This document shows, piece after piece, positions 10,091 to 21,244 of a stretch of DNA of 64,000 bases. The position numbers were made by a program, and so were the translations under genes. The DNA is taken from NCBI RefSeq assembly GCF_020497125.1, contig NC_059079.1:9083053-9147052 (forward strand), written 5' to 3'. The notes under the pieces were generated by a model. That model saw only the letters and a list, made by a program, of their open reading frames with translations. It did not search any database and had not been told where the DNA came from. Source of the DNA: Mauremys mutica. Its lineage: Eukaryota > Chordata > Testudines > Geoemydidae. Within the stretch, counting starts at the first letter, position 1; every line of letters starts with the position of its first letter.

Positions 10091-10451
10091 CTTAAAGTTA
10101 GGCATTTTCATAAACGGTTGCAGGATCAGTGCCCTCAACTGTAAGAGCGGAGTAGGCATCTTTTTATGTGTTTGTACAGCAACAAGAACAATAAAGCTTG
10201 AATTCTGATGGAGGTCTCTAGACTCAACTGTGATATAAATAATAAAATTACATTTAAGAAAAAGTGTGGTAAAAGAATGTTTAGGTTGCAAAGTCAAGCA
10301 CTCCAAAGTTAGGAAATACCAGGATTAAGGCTGCCTGTGCAGAGTGGGGTGCAAATAAGGGAAGGGCAGGAGCTCTGAGAGTGATGAAGTATTGAAAGAG
10401 GGACAGGAGCTGGAGGGAAGGAGGACAGAAGCAGAGGGAGACAAGAGACAT
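10091..10451. other. No recognisable feature
   Basis: Single-copy-looking DNA that is purine-rich near 10340-10450. The open frames on the minus strand are serine/proline-rich low-complexity artefacts. Confidence 0.5.
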
Positions 10452-10749
10452 AGGCCTGGTCCACACTGGGGGGCAGTGTCGAGGTAAGATACACAACTTC
10501 AGCTACGGGAATACCGTAGCTGAAGTCGAAGTATCTTATCCCGACTTACCTCCCGTCCTCACCGCTCGGGATCGACGTCCGCAGCTCCCACGTTGACTCC
10601 GCTACCGCCACTCGCTCCGGTGGAGTTCCGGAGTCGATGGGAGCGCGTTCGGGGATCGATATATCGCATCTAGATGAGACGTGATATATCGATCCCCGCA
10701 AAATCGATCGCTACCCGCCGATTCGGCGGGTAGTCTGGACGTACCCATA
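10452..10749. mobile_element. Harbinger-type MITE with three stacked hairpins
   Basis: The ends ggcctggtccacact and agtctggacgtaccc are inverted relative to each other and share the core of Harbinger ends. A tag trinucleotide sits on each side, a possible 3-bp target duplication. Inside are three perfect hairpins: 10497-10508 with 10514-10525 (12-bp arms), 10651-10665 with 10683-10697 (15-bp arms), and 10711-10720 with 10724-10733 (10-bp arms). It is CpG-rich and has no coding capacity. Confidence 0.75.
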
Positions 10750-12984
10750 GTGTAGTGCAACACCACACACCAGTATAGGACAGGAAATAAAGAATATTAT
10801 ATATACACAATTGAAACTGCAATAAAGTGATCAATAAAATACACACATTCAGTGAATAACATGTTTATTGTTGGAAGCTGGACCAAAAGGTTCAACAGTA
10901 ATTTTTTTTCTCCAGCCATGGGAGTACCTGCCGTCCCTCCTTTTACTATGATTAAAAGGACAGTGGCCCAAATTTAACATCAGCAGGCCACAATATTAAT
11001 AACCCCAAAATGACGAACAAATACATATTAGAAGTAGCAATACTGATTCAGATACAAGTGTCCCAGACAGAAGACTCTTAAAAGATTGAGAGGATAACCG
11101 GCATACTTTGATCATGCTAGTTACTCTCTCCCAGGCCTTTGGAAAGAGCTGCACGTCTTCTGAGGAAAATACAGCTCCTGAAAGAAAGAGGGCAACCTGG
11201 GAAGAATGGGGTAACTAGTGAAACTGTAGCCTGAATTCCATTTCTGCAAAGTTAAATTCATTCACTGAATTTTTATTTTCTGTTTACCCGACAAGTAGGA
11301 TGATCATTCAAGTATTTCTGCATGCCACATGCCAATAGAAGGTAGGTTAGTGGTTCAAAACCCTATCTGTATGTGGTTTAATTAAAGGGATTTAGTGGTC
11401 TCATCCACCTATCCCTAAATATTCCCTAGATATGTTAGTAAGGTTGTCTCTTTGTATAAAATTGGAGCGATAACTTGAACCTCAGTCTGAAAGGATGTTC
11501 AACCAAGTAGGGCATCTTCTTATATCCAGTGTCCTTTAAAAAGATATCAGACATCAAAGTGAGCTTAGCAGAAAAGCAGGAAGTCAAACTGAGCAGCTCT
11601 GAAAGAAAACTAACTAGTCCTAATAACTTTCATTTTGCAGTAGACTCTATATGTGAAGATTAACTAAATTACCTCTAATTTTGGGTCCCCATCTTGAGAC
11701 TCGTAGGTCTCATGGCCGGCACCCAAATATGGAAGCATGCAATATTTGTGGATACTTTATAAAAACTGGCACTAAGAACTTGCAGAGGGAAACTGACTAG
11801 GACTCAGTAGGTGAAGCTCAGAGCCAACTGCAAGCAGAAATTAGTCCTAGAGAAACTACTGCAGCTTGATGCAAAAGGAAAGTGAATAACCCTAGTCAAA
11901 TACTTCTGCAAAGCTCTTTACAAAGGGAGTGGCAAAAAGAAAGGATAAGCACTAACAAAAAAAGTAATGGGGGAGCCACATATAAAAGGGAAATTAGCAC
12001 AAAGGAGATTAAAGAGAAAACAGCTGAAAGAGAAAGTAAATGTTAATAGAGAACAGAAATGAAAGAGAAAGAAAGATGAAAAAGGGAGAGAAACAGAGGG
12101 AAAAGATGGGGGGAGAGAGAGATGAAGAGAAGGATTTGCTACATAAGAGGAAAAGTGCCACCACTTTTTCCCCCACTATTTCAGCTGCTAATTTACAATT
12201 GGGAGAAACAATCAGAGGTATTGATATGAGAGCAAATAAAAGGGAGAATTTCAAGTCAATTTTATGTTTGAGACAAAAAAAATATAGGAAAGTCAGAGGG
12301 TCGCATGTGATATTTCAAGTAAACTTACAAATGTAAACAGTTGCATGTGATGTTAAAAAATTATTTTTCTTCTGTGTTGTTGTATAAAAGGAAAACTGCA
12401 GATAACAACATACTTCCCACATCCTTTAAGTGTGGCTCCACTATGAAAATAGACTAGAAAAAAGGTCATAATGTAGTTCAGTATTTGTCGTCTTTCAATA
12501 ATTTCCACAACAAATGTGCTCAATTTGCAAGTTAAAAGATGCATTGTTGGTTTCTTTTCTATCAGGCCTGCAAACTCCATTTAGGTTATGAGAGTTGAGC
12601 TGAATTTCTTCCCTCTCATGGATCATCACCAATACTATAATAAAGATGCTGCAGGACAAATTATGACTACAATTTCACCTTTTCAACCCCACTGTCTTCA
12701 AATTATGTTTTTGATGACACCATTCAACTTTACAGCCTTCACTTAGGATTGCACAGGTCTAACTGAATGAAATGTATTAACAATTTTGTTGATGAAATAC
12801 AAGAATAGAATCTACCTTCTTCTCCCAGAGCTCTGTGTTGGTCTGCAGGACTAACAAAAGTTCAAAGCAATAAAATCTAAATGTTGCTGCTAAAATCAGT
12901 ACATTAGTCTGAAAATACACAAGAAACAGATCTATTGAGATGCCATTTTTACAATCATTTTTCAGAGTACAGACACACTTTAAT
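10750..12984. other. AT-rich DNA with a purine-rich tract
   Basis: No repeat family or gene recognised. A polypurine stretch of GA-rich low complexity runs from about 12005 to 12135 and accounts for the lysine/glutamate-rich open frame at 12040. Confidence 0.5.
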
Positions 12985-13830
12985 CAACATAAGAACATAG
13001 GAATTGCTACACAGAATCAGACCAGATGTCCACCTAGTCCAGAATTTTATCTTTGACAGAGGCCAATACCAGAGGCTTCAGAGGAAGATGAATAAACCTC
13101 AGTAAGCAGATGTGTGATAATCTGCCCCTCACAGTAGGTCTCAATCTGATCTGTAATAGGTAAAGATTGGTTTAAGACTTGAACAATGATGTTTAATATC
13201 TGTTAGAAGTTTTTTGTTAATTAATTATAACTGGATATTCTTGATATTCATATAAATATCCAATCCTCTTTTGAATCACGTTAAGTTCTTGGCCTCCTCA
13301 ACTTTATGTGGCAATGAGTTCCACAGTTTAATTACTTGTGTGAAAAAGTATTTCTTTTTATCTATTTTGAATTTCCCAGATTTAATTTTATTGAACATCC
13401 ATTTGTGTTACGAGACAGGGAGAACAGAAGTTCTCCAACTACCTTCTTTACACCCCTAATTATTTCATGTACTTTTATCAATTCTTATTTGTCTCCTTGC
13501 TAAAATAAACAATCCCAGTCTTTTCAGTCTCTCTTCATATGAGAACTTTTCCTTGGCCTTGTTCATTCTTTTCACTTTTCTCTGAATCCCTGTTAGTTCT
13601 CCAATATCCATTTTTGAGATGGGATGACCTGACTGCACACACTATTCTAGATGAAGCTGAACACTGATATATATAAATGCATTGTAGTATTCTGTGTCTT
13701 ATTCACCCTCCCATTCCTTAGGCAACCTACAGTTTGTTAGCTTTCTTTGATTGCAGCTGCACATTGATCAGAGGTCTCCATTGTGCTGTCTTTCTTGAGT
13801 AGGGACAGTTAATTTAGAACCCTGTAAGAT
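12985..13830 (-). repeat. Old CR1 LINE, 3' part
   Basis: Starts with aacataagaacataggaatt and agaatcagaccagatgtcca, the reversed CR1 tail. It continues through the C-terminal ORF2 region in reverse, for example gcaatgagttccacagttta (the NxLP block) and aatcccagtcttttcagtct (the RLGLFSL block). Many indels and stops indicate an old copy. The distal end, near 13830, is uncertain. Confidence 0.7.
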
Positions 13831-14159
13831 GTACGAGTAATTTAAACTTCGACTTTTCCTTAAAAATCACCTAGAAAAAAAATCACAATTGTATAAGGAG
13901 GAAATAGCAATGACTTATTTGTGAAATTCTGAGAATTACTGTCAGTGGAAAGCCGCATGGAGGTCTAGACATAAAAAAGGGTAATATAAAGTAAATGAAA
14001 AGGAAAAGAGCATTCTCTAAGATTGGAAAATATTGAATATTCATAGCTATGAAATAGAACAGGGTGAAATCCTTAGCTCTTCCTAAAAATAAATTACTAG
14101 AAGGAATTGAATGGAACACCTTAATAATCTTAAGGGTAGAGGAAAGAAATGAAGGACAT

Positions 14160-14345
14160 TTTCAAAACCTGATGTATTTGGACTTAGGCACTTTTGAAAA
14201 TTTTATCCGAAGTGACGGCGCAAGTTAGGAACCTAACTCCTATTGAAATCAAAGCTGTTAGGTGCCTAACATGCTTAGGTGCTTTTTAAAATCCCAAGAG
14301 GATCTTTAGGTACCTAAATACCTTTGAAAATTTGGCCCTAAGTAC
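14160..14345. repeat. Unclassified self-complementary repeat
   Basis: Repeated taggcac/ggtgcc/aggtacc words and facing blocks (cttttgaaaattttatcc near 14190 and ctttgaaaatttggccct near 14322) give an imperfectly symmetric unit. Similar repeats are widespread in reptiles; the superfamily is unknown to me. Confidence 0.4.
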
Positions 14346-14479
14346 AGTAAATTACTACTGAAAATTGGACATACATGATATTGAAAATTTTACCCATTGT
14401 TATCAATGTTTAACTTACTGAAAAATGTCTAAACAGGAGATACAGTATTTTTAGTACACAAGATTCTATTCCAGATTCT

Positions 14480-15710
14480 TCTGGTTGACATAACTTATTT
14501 GGACTTTCCAAAAAACATTGATTAAAGTCCTCCAGAAGGAGGAAACTAAGCATTTCTGTGTTAGTTTTGTCAAGATTTAGAAAAAGGATAAGAGAGAGAA
14601 AGCTAAGAATAGGAATAAATGGTCAATTTTTAACATGGCAAAAATTTTGCAGTGGGATTCCTCAAGGTCCTGTAATAGAATTGGTGGTACTTTTTACATT
14701 GCTAATGAACTAAAAAAAAAAAGAGATAAACAGTGATGTGGCAAAATCTGCAGATGACATGAAAGTATTTTGGTTAGTTATGATTAGAGAAGACTGACGG
14801 TCTTCAGGAAGACATAACAAAGCTAGGAGACTGGGCAGGGAGATGATAGGTGAAATTCAATGTCAACAAATGCAAGGTAACACATTGCAAGAATTAGTGT
14901 TTACCATGTTGCAAATTAACTTTAACTACTCAGGAAAAAGAGCTGAATGTCACTGTGCACATCTAAGTAAAAACCTCTGCTCAATGTGCAACTGTGATTA
15001 AGAAAGCAAACAAAGTCTTAGGATGTGTAAAAAATGGGATAAGAAATAATACTGAACATCATAATATAAATCGATGGGACACCCTCTTCTGAAATACTAT
15101 GTTCAGTTCTAGTCACATTATTTCAAAAAAAGGAAAAAATATAGAAAGGGTTCAGAAATCTGCAACAAAAATGATTAGACACATGAAAAGATTTCTGTGT
15201 CAACAGTGAATGAAACTACTGAGACAATTTCACTTTGAGAGATTTATATGAGGGAACATGATACAGATATAAAAAATAAGAATGGTATAAAAAAGTAAAC
15301 TGACTTATCCTCTCATAATAAAAGAACAAGAGGACTCCTAATGAAATTAAAAGGTAAAAAATTAAAACTAATTAAAGGAAATACTTTTGTCTGTGTGACT
15401 AAGCTGTAAAACTGCCTGACACAAGATATCATTGAGGCCAAGAGCTTATTAGGATCCAAAAAAAGGACTAGATATTTATCTAGACAAATGAGAAGATTCA
15501 CATTTATATTAGTTAGGATATATTCTTAAAATAAGTATAAACTCTCATGCTTTAGGGCATAAGCCAACCACTAAATTACAGGATTTAGGAAGAAATTTGC
15601 TTTTAAAAAAGATTGTTCCATAACTGTCCACTATGGTGTTTTTGTCACTTTTCTCTGAAGCATCGGATACTGGCTACCGTAAAAGATAGTATACTGAATT
15701 AGGTGGCCCA
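14480..15710 (+). repeat. Old CR1 LINE, 3' half
   Basis: RT remnants are visible in pieces. They include gtgggattcctcaaggtcct (block B, VPQG), tctgcagatgacatgaaagt (SADDMK, fitting FADDTK), gtgaaattcaatgtcaacaaatgcaagg (thumb), cttctgaaatactatgttcagttc and ataagccaaccactaaatta with gaagcatcggatactggcta, the 3' UTR of one CR1 subfamily. Each frame is broken many times. The copy is AT-shifted and among the oldest here. Confidence 0.7.
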
Positions 15711-15775
15711 ATGTCATGATTGTCATGAATGGCAATTTGTATGTCCCTGTGATCCTTTGAAATGTGGCTTAAGAG

Positions 15776-15832
15776 CCCTTTGCCTCAGTTTTCATATCTG
15801 TAAAATGGGGATAAAAATAGTAACTTCACAAA
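15776..15832 (+). repeat. MIR core fragment
   Basis: cctttgcctcagttttcatatctgtaaaatgg is the central MIR block. Neither head nor tail is recognisable. Confidence 0.55.
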
Positions 15833-16659
15833 AAGGCTCAATTTGTGCTTTCAGATGCTAGGAAGAAAAGCAATATGCTGTAAGGGCAAAGTAAAGCATA
15901 AATGAAGCACTACATAACACTGGCTTTCAGAGCAAAACAACATTTTACACATATTCCACTTTTCATAACAAAAGGACCAAAATCACATCCCTACCTATAG
16001 GCAGCTCTGCTAAAAATGAAGCCACTTCTAGGTGGAAATAGATAGCAGATGCACAATATGCAACACAGTGCTGTGGGATAAGGGAAATTTTGGCCAAAGG
16101 CATCAGGGAAATTTATGAGAAGTGCCATAGGATGTTTAATATCTGCAAAGAATGATATTACCCTGGTTTTATCCTCAATAAGATTAATGCCCTTACTCCC
16201 CATAAAGTGTCTTGGAGGTGTTTATTTTCACACATGGTGGAAAGGGCAGCAGTTCTGTCTCAGAACACTTGAACGCCTACACCTAGAAACAAAAGCTGTA
16301 TGGGACCTTTAATGTCCATGAAGAAAGACAGGACCTCAGTTTCATCCACATTCATTCAATGAGCATAACGGTGGAATCATTAGCATCCATGCAGAGTGAA
16401 CAGAATCCAGTTGTTTAGGATGTTGTCCAAAAGACCTTCACACAGAGTAACCTGTGTTACCTCAGTATAAAGTGTTCAGTATGCTGAAACTTAGCAAACT
16501 CAAGGCATTTTGGTCTTAATGGCATTGGGAAAGGGGACAACTGCTGAACAATCCCCAAACCTCCAGCATGTGATATGGTTTTAAATCCCAGTCCCATGTC
16601 CCCACTAAAAATATAATTTATTAAGAAACCAACAAATGTTGGATCAAGTAGATCATTGT
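15833..16659. other. Probable decayed interspersed repeat, unnamed
   Basis: The segment about 15990-16440 has blocks such as gccataggatgtttaatatc and aggacctcagtttcatccac that resemble an old repeat I have seen as a LINE 3' region in reptiles and fish, but the similarity is weak. Nothing else is recognised. Confidence 0.3.
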
Positions 16660-17500
16660 CCCATGTGTGAAGGGGATGTTCCCCCCACCTTCTGTAGAAA
16701 GCACACCATTCCACCACCACCTTGTGCCCTGGTTGAAGGAGATACTTATCTCTTATCTCATTTGCCCTCTGAGTGAGGCTTTCCCCACCACTGCCTCCAC
16801 AAAGGAGAAACCTCCTCCCACACATATGCACATTGATGCTGTGTGAAGGGGACTCTCCTCACTACCACCTTGTCACCTGTGAAAGGAAGATGCTCCATTT
16901 ACCCTCATCACCTATGTGAAGGGGACTTTTAGTCCCGCCTCTTGAGTGAAGGGGTCTCCCCCCATTGCCCATGAAAAGGGGTTTCTCCCCCATCCCGCAT
17001 TCCCCTATGTGTCAGGGTCTCCCCCCACATTCCCTGCGTGAAGGTGCTTTTCTCTCCATCCCCATGTGTGAAGGAGCCTCTCCCACAAACCCTCTGTGTA
17101 AAGGGGCCTCTCCCCCACATTCCCTGTGTAAAGGGGCCCCTCCCTCAAACCCCGTGTTAAGGGGTCTCCCCCCCTACATTCCCTGTGTGAAAGGGCCTCT
17201 CCCCCAAAACGCTTGTGCTAAGGGGCCTCTCCCCCTATATTCCCTGTGTGAAGGGGCCTCTCCCCAGAACCCCCTGTGTAAAGGGGTCTCCCCCCCTGTA
17301 TTCCCTGTGCAAAGGTGATTCCCCTCTGAAGGGGGCCTCTGCCCCCCCGCCATTCCCTGGGCAAAGGGTCCCCTCTCCCGAAGTCAAGCGGGGTCTTTCC
17401 CGCACCCCGAGTGAAGGGCACCCTCCCCTAACCCCGACCTGAAGGGACGTCCCCCCTCTTCCCCCATGCAAGGGCCCCGCTCCCTTAACCCCAGGTGAGG
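16660..17500. repeat. Minisatellite, 30-bp unit with 60-bp higher-order pattern
   Basis: Units of about 30 bp, of the form aaggggcctctcccccacat plus tccctgtgtg, follow one another. From 17041 to 17311 the AAGGG word recurs at 17041, 17071, 17101, 17131, 17160, 17191, 17220, 17251, 17281 and 17311, a near-exact 30-bp spacing. Neighbouring units alternate between ATTCCCTGTG and AACCCCYTGTG endings, so the repeat has a 60-bp dimer. Units degenerate toward 16660 and beyond 17330. The open frames across it (proline/serine-rich one way, glycine-rich the other) are by-products of the repeat. The array ends at the edge of the CpG island. Confidence 0.9.
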
Positions 17501-17960
17501 AGTCTCTGCCTCTCTCCTTCCCCCCTGAGACTGCGGCTGGCACTGACCCGGCTCTGCCGTCTTGCTCCTCTCCGCCATGTTTGTTGTCGTCCCCCGGCCG
17601 CTCCACACGGAGTGAGACGCTGCCCGGGCGTCACCATGGCAACACACGTCACAGCCAGGGGAGTCCCTCACTCCTCCCCCCTTGCCACGGGGTCAGCAAC
17701 GTCCCGGCGGGGGCAAGGGCGGGTGCTCGCGCGGACGCCCGGCCCCCTGCAGGCCCGCGGCAGAGGCGCTGCGCGGGGTGGGGGTGGGGGCTGGGCCGGT
17801 GTTGCCGAGTCTCACTGTGCAGCAGCCACAGAGCTGCAGCCGGGGGGCGGGGGGCGCTCATTGTATGTGTTTGTGTCTGCTTCCCCCGCCCCCGCACAGG
17901 TGCGCCTGACGATTACAGTGATGCAGCCCCAGGAGGGGGGGGTTCCTTTAGTGTGTTTGT
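17480..17960. promoter_or_regulatory. CpG island, candidate bidirectional promoter
   Basis: A CpG-dense segment between two tandem arrays. It has a YY1-type motif ccgccatgtt at 17572-17581, whose minus-strand reading is AACATGGCGG with an in-frame start codon (A at 17578), and a perfect RFX X-box gtcaccatggcaac at 17630-17643 that also holds a strong Kozak plus-strand ATG at 17636. CRE half-sites (cgtcac) lie nearby. Both directions are open: the minus strand starts MAERSKTAEPG and the plus strand starts MATHVTARGVP. Neither protein start is recognised, and either may be noncoding. X-boxes just upstream of a start are typical of ciliary genes. The promoter call is inference from composition and motifs. 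Confidence 0.55.
17630..17643. promoter_or_regulatory. RFX X-box motif
   Basis: gtcaccatggcaac fits GTNRCC-NN-RGYAAC at every position. It lies about 55 bp upstream of the minus-strand ATG at 17578. RFX factors bind this motif in ciliary-gene promoters; binding here is untested. Confidence 0.55.
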
Positions 17961-18067
17961 ATGAGCCCCCATGCGCCCCCACCAGGTGAGTCTGACAATG
18001 ACAATGCTGCCGCCCCAGGGGTGGGGAAGCACGTGATGGGTGTTTGCCCTGGCACCTACCTGTACCC

Positions 18068-18626
18068 CGATGATTAGGGGTTTAGAGAGGGTCCCATACG
18101 AGGAAAGATTAAAGAGGCTAGGACTCTTCAGCTTGGAAAAGAGAAGACTAAGGGGGGACATGATAGAGGTATATAAAATCATGAGTGATGTTGAGAAAGT
18201 GGATAAGGAAAAGTTATTTACTTATTCCCATAATACAAGAACTAGGGGTCACCAAATGAAATTAATAGGCAGCAGGTTTAAAACAAATAAAAGGAAGTTC
18301 TTCTTCACGCAGCGCACAGTCAACTTGTGGAACTCCTTACCTGAGGAGGTTGTGAAGGCTAGGACTATAACAATGTTTAAAAGGGGACTGGATAAATTCA
18401 TGGTGGCTAAGTCCATAAATGGCTATTAGCCAGAATGGGTAAGAATGGTGTCCCTAGCCTCTGTTCGTCAGAGGATGGAGATGGATGGCAGGAGAGAGAT
18501 CACTTGATCATTGCCTGTTAGGTTCACTCCCTCTGGGGCACCTGGCATTGGCCACTGTCGGTAGACAGATACTGGGCTAGATGGACCTTTGGTCTGACCC
18601 GGTACGGCCTTTCTTATGTTCTTATG
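18068..18626 (+). mobile_element. CR1 LINE 3' end, well preserved
   Basis: Open frame to 18429 encodes [58 protein letters not shown] and [20 protein letters not shown], the CR1 ORF2 C-terminus. It is followed by the 3' UTR with ctgggctagatggacctttg and the ttcttatgttcttatg octamer-type tail at 18611-18626. It is 5'-truncated at 18068, as usual for CR1. It is inserted in the 85-95-bp minisatellite and its uninterrupted frame shows it is young relative to other copies. Confidence 0.9.
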
Positions 18627-19464
18627 ATGCAGCAGGTGAAAAACTGGCCATGCAGCAATTAGGGTGATGTAGCTCTAGGACAGGAGGGGATCGTGTTTGT
18701 GCCTGGGTGGGTGGCTCCCTGCTGCCTTCCCTATGCCCCTGTCTGAGCATAAGTTAATTACAGTGATACAGCCTATTGGGGAAGAGGCCAGGGCTCATTA
18801 TATGTGTCCCCCACCCACACCTTCCTTCTCCCAACAGATGACAGATTACACATAATTATAATTATGCAGCCCCAGGGAAGGAAGGGCTTAGTAGTGTGTT
18901 TCCCCCACACACACCAGCAGGTGAGTCTATGTGGCAATTACAGGGAGGCAGCCTCAGGAGAAGAGGGGCTGATTATATATGTGTTTCCCCCTTGCCACTC
19001 ACCATGTGATTTTCACTGTGTAGCAATTACAGTGGTGCAGCCCTAGGGAAAGAAGGGCTTATTGTGTGTGTGCACCCCCACCTTCCAGATCCCCACCTGA
19101 CCTAAGAGAGCCTGACTTAGGTAGCATTCCACAGTGAGGCACTTTCTGAGCAGAGGGGAGATGCTTGTTTCATGTGTGTGCCCCAAATGTGCCCCAAACC
19201 CAGCCGGTAAGACTGATCATCTGGCAATCACAGTGATGTCCTCTCAGGACTGGAGGGCCTGTGTGCACATGTGCCTTCTCAACCCCAGCAGGTTAAACTC
19301 ACCCTGTGACAATTACAATGATGAAGCCCTCACTGAGGAGGCACTTGTTATGTCTGTGTTCCCCATATGGTACAGCAACTGGAGAGTGACCATGTGTGTC
19401 TCAGTCATGCAAGCCTGAGAGGGGAGGCTCATTTGTGGATTCCCACCATGGACATGCACACATA

Positions 19465-19485
19465 TACACACACACACACACACAA
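19465..19485. repeat. (AC)n microsatellite
   Basis: About ten CA dinucleotides inside the 85-95-bp tandem array. Confidence 0.9.
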
Positions 19486-19659
19486 ATACCCCTCAAGACC
19501 TTACAGGTGAGACTAACCATATGGCAGTTAATATATTGCAAGCACGGGAGGTAGAACTTGTGAGAGTGTGGCTGTCCCTGCCTCCTCAGATTTAGTAAGT
19601 GAGCCTTAAAATGCTGCAAGCCTGAAACTGTAGGTAGGCTAAAGGATATCTTCCTGCAA

Positions 19660-20790
19660 GTGCTTTTATGAACATTGTTTTGACTTCTCACTAACTCTCT
19701 TATGGATTCCTTCCAATCTGGTGTGTACTCTCTGTGGTCCAATGAAACCATCCTCATCAATGACCGCTTGATTTTTAATACTGTCAGCCACTCCCTCCTC
19801 CTTCATGCCATCCTTCCCCTTGGGTTTTGTGACCCTGCCCTCTCTTGGTTCTCTTTATATTGCTCCAGTTACTGTTTCAGCATGTGTTTTGGTGGTTTCT
19901 CCTCCAGCACCCTCCTTTTCTCTCTGTGACTCTTAGGTTTCTCTGTCTATTGTCCCATGCTCTTCTTCCTGAACACCTCACCATTAGATGACTTCCTTCT
20001 CCCACAAATTCAGCTATATCCCTATGCCAATGATTCTCATGTCTAATTTTCTGCACCAGACTTGGCTTCCTCTACCCAATCTATATGTCAAATTGTATCT
20101 GACATACTTTCTTGTATGACCAACCAGCAACTCAAGTTGCACATGGACAAACACAGTCTTTTTTTTTCTAAAATTTCTCCATTCTCCTGGCCCCTCCGAT
20201 TTGCAACCTTGAGGTTCTCTCTGATTTCATCTCTTTTTCTCCCTATTCATCCAGGTTGTTACCAGGTCGTTTCATGTCTTGCTGTATGATACTCCAAAAA
20301 TCTCACCCTTTTTCTCCCAACAGTTAAAACACTTATCCACATCCTGGTCATCTCCTGCATGGACTACTGCAACCTCATCCTGTCTGGACTCCCTGATATG
20401 CACAAATAGTCCTCCTCTGTCTGTCCTAAAGCTGCGCAAAGATTATCTTCCTCACTTGTGGCTCTGATCACATCACTCACTTCTTCATTTGGTCTCTCTT
20501 TACCTACTACTTCAAATTCTCATTTTTGTCATCTATTCAAGGACCTGTATAACTCTGGCTGAGTCTACATCTCTGATCTCATTTTTATCATGTTCCCTAG
20601 CTCTCTTTGCTCCATCAACTATGCCAGCATCAGTGCCTCTTTGTCCATCATGCATTCTTATCTTCAAGACTTTCTTGGTCCTCCCTACTCCTTCAGGCCT
20701 CCTTCCTCATGTTATTCAAATTATTCTTAGACTCACTTCTCACATGAGGGTTACAAACAGCACTCTGTATCAGTCATCTGCCTTCTGCAA
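19660..20790 (+). pseudogene. L2-type LINE, RT and C-terminal region
   Basis: Plus-strand frames read SFQSGVYSLWSNET, SHSLLLHAILPLGFCDPALS, SWFSLYCSSYCFSM and FGGFSSSTLLFSL, typical of the block between RT domains 2 and B in L2. Then YPYANDSHV stands where YADDTQL is expected, so the catalytic first Asp of the YADD box is Asn. QLKLHMDKHSLFF fits the KLNPDKTE thumb. VKTLIHILVISCMDYCNLIL followed by SGLPD fits the L2 C-terminal motif. Several stops and frameshifts separate these. The copy lacks the endonuclease and the 3' tail is not evident. Confidence 0.7.
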
Positions 20791-21055
20791 CCCCGTGTAA
20801 TATAGGGTCCCACATTTCAAGTTACTCCATACCCACACAGTGCACCACTGAAGTCAGCAGCCCTCTCTGCATGGTAGGGAAAAGTATTTTTTTTCCAATC
20901 TAGATAGCTCAACTGAGTTAACACAAATATAAAGCCCTCTTATCACCTGTGTAGACATAGTTTAACATCTTTTAAACAAAGCCATATGCGTGGGTCCTGT
21001 TGTAGCAAAGAATACCACCTGGTCCTACAACACAATTGAAAAGGTATTAAACTAG
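20791..21055. other. No recognisable feature
   Basis: Nothing recognised apart from a short T-run. Confidence 0.5.
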
Positions 21056-21235
21056 GGTTGCCAATTTCCTAATGTCTGCAAACCAGACCCTACCCCCGCC
21101 CTGCCTCTTTTCCCCAACATCCGCCCCCACTTGCTCCTCTCCGCCCTCAGTTCAAGCATGAGCAGCCCCAAGGGACTTGCAAACCCCAGCTCCAGTAGGC
21201 CACCTGGAAGTGCAAGTCAGAAGAGCACTGCACTC
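21056..21235. repeat. Unclassified GC-richer repeat fragment
   Basis: agggttgccaatttcctaat followed by cctacccccgccctgcctct resembles an interspersed repeat common in reptile DNA; ends and class are not determinable here. Confidence 0.4.
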
Positions 21236-21244
21236 ATAATTGTC

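Larger units (their letters stand above)
17890..19560 (+). repeat. Minisatellite, about 85-95-bp unit with a splice-donor-like word, split by a CR1
   Basis: The unit consensus runs roughly CAGGTGAGTCT, then GGCAATTACAGTGATGCAGC, CCCAGGGAAGGAGGGCTTAT and TATGTGTTTCCCCC. I count about twelve degenerate copies starting near 17897, 17991, 18634, 18745, 18835, 18916, 19008, 19105, 19203, 19287, 19374 and 19506. The second and third are separated by the CR1 at 18068-18626. The joint CAGGTGAGT is a consensus 5' splice site, intact at 17991 and 18916. The array has no similarity to the 30-bp array on the other side of the CpG island. Confidence 0.8.

Noticed and set aside
16965..17442. Long proline/serine-rich open frames on both strands
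   Set aside because: They are a consequence of the 30-bp minisatellite: the unit length is a multiple of three, so frames stay open across many units.
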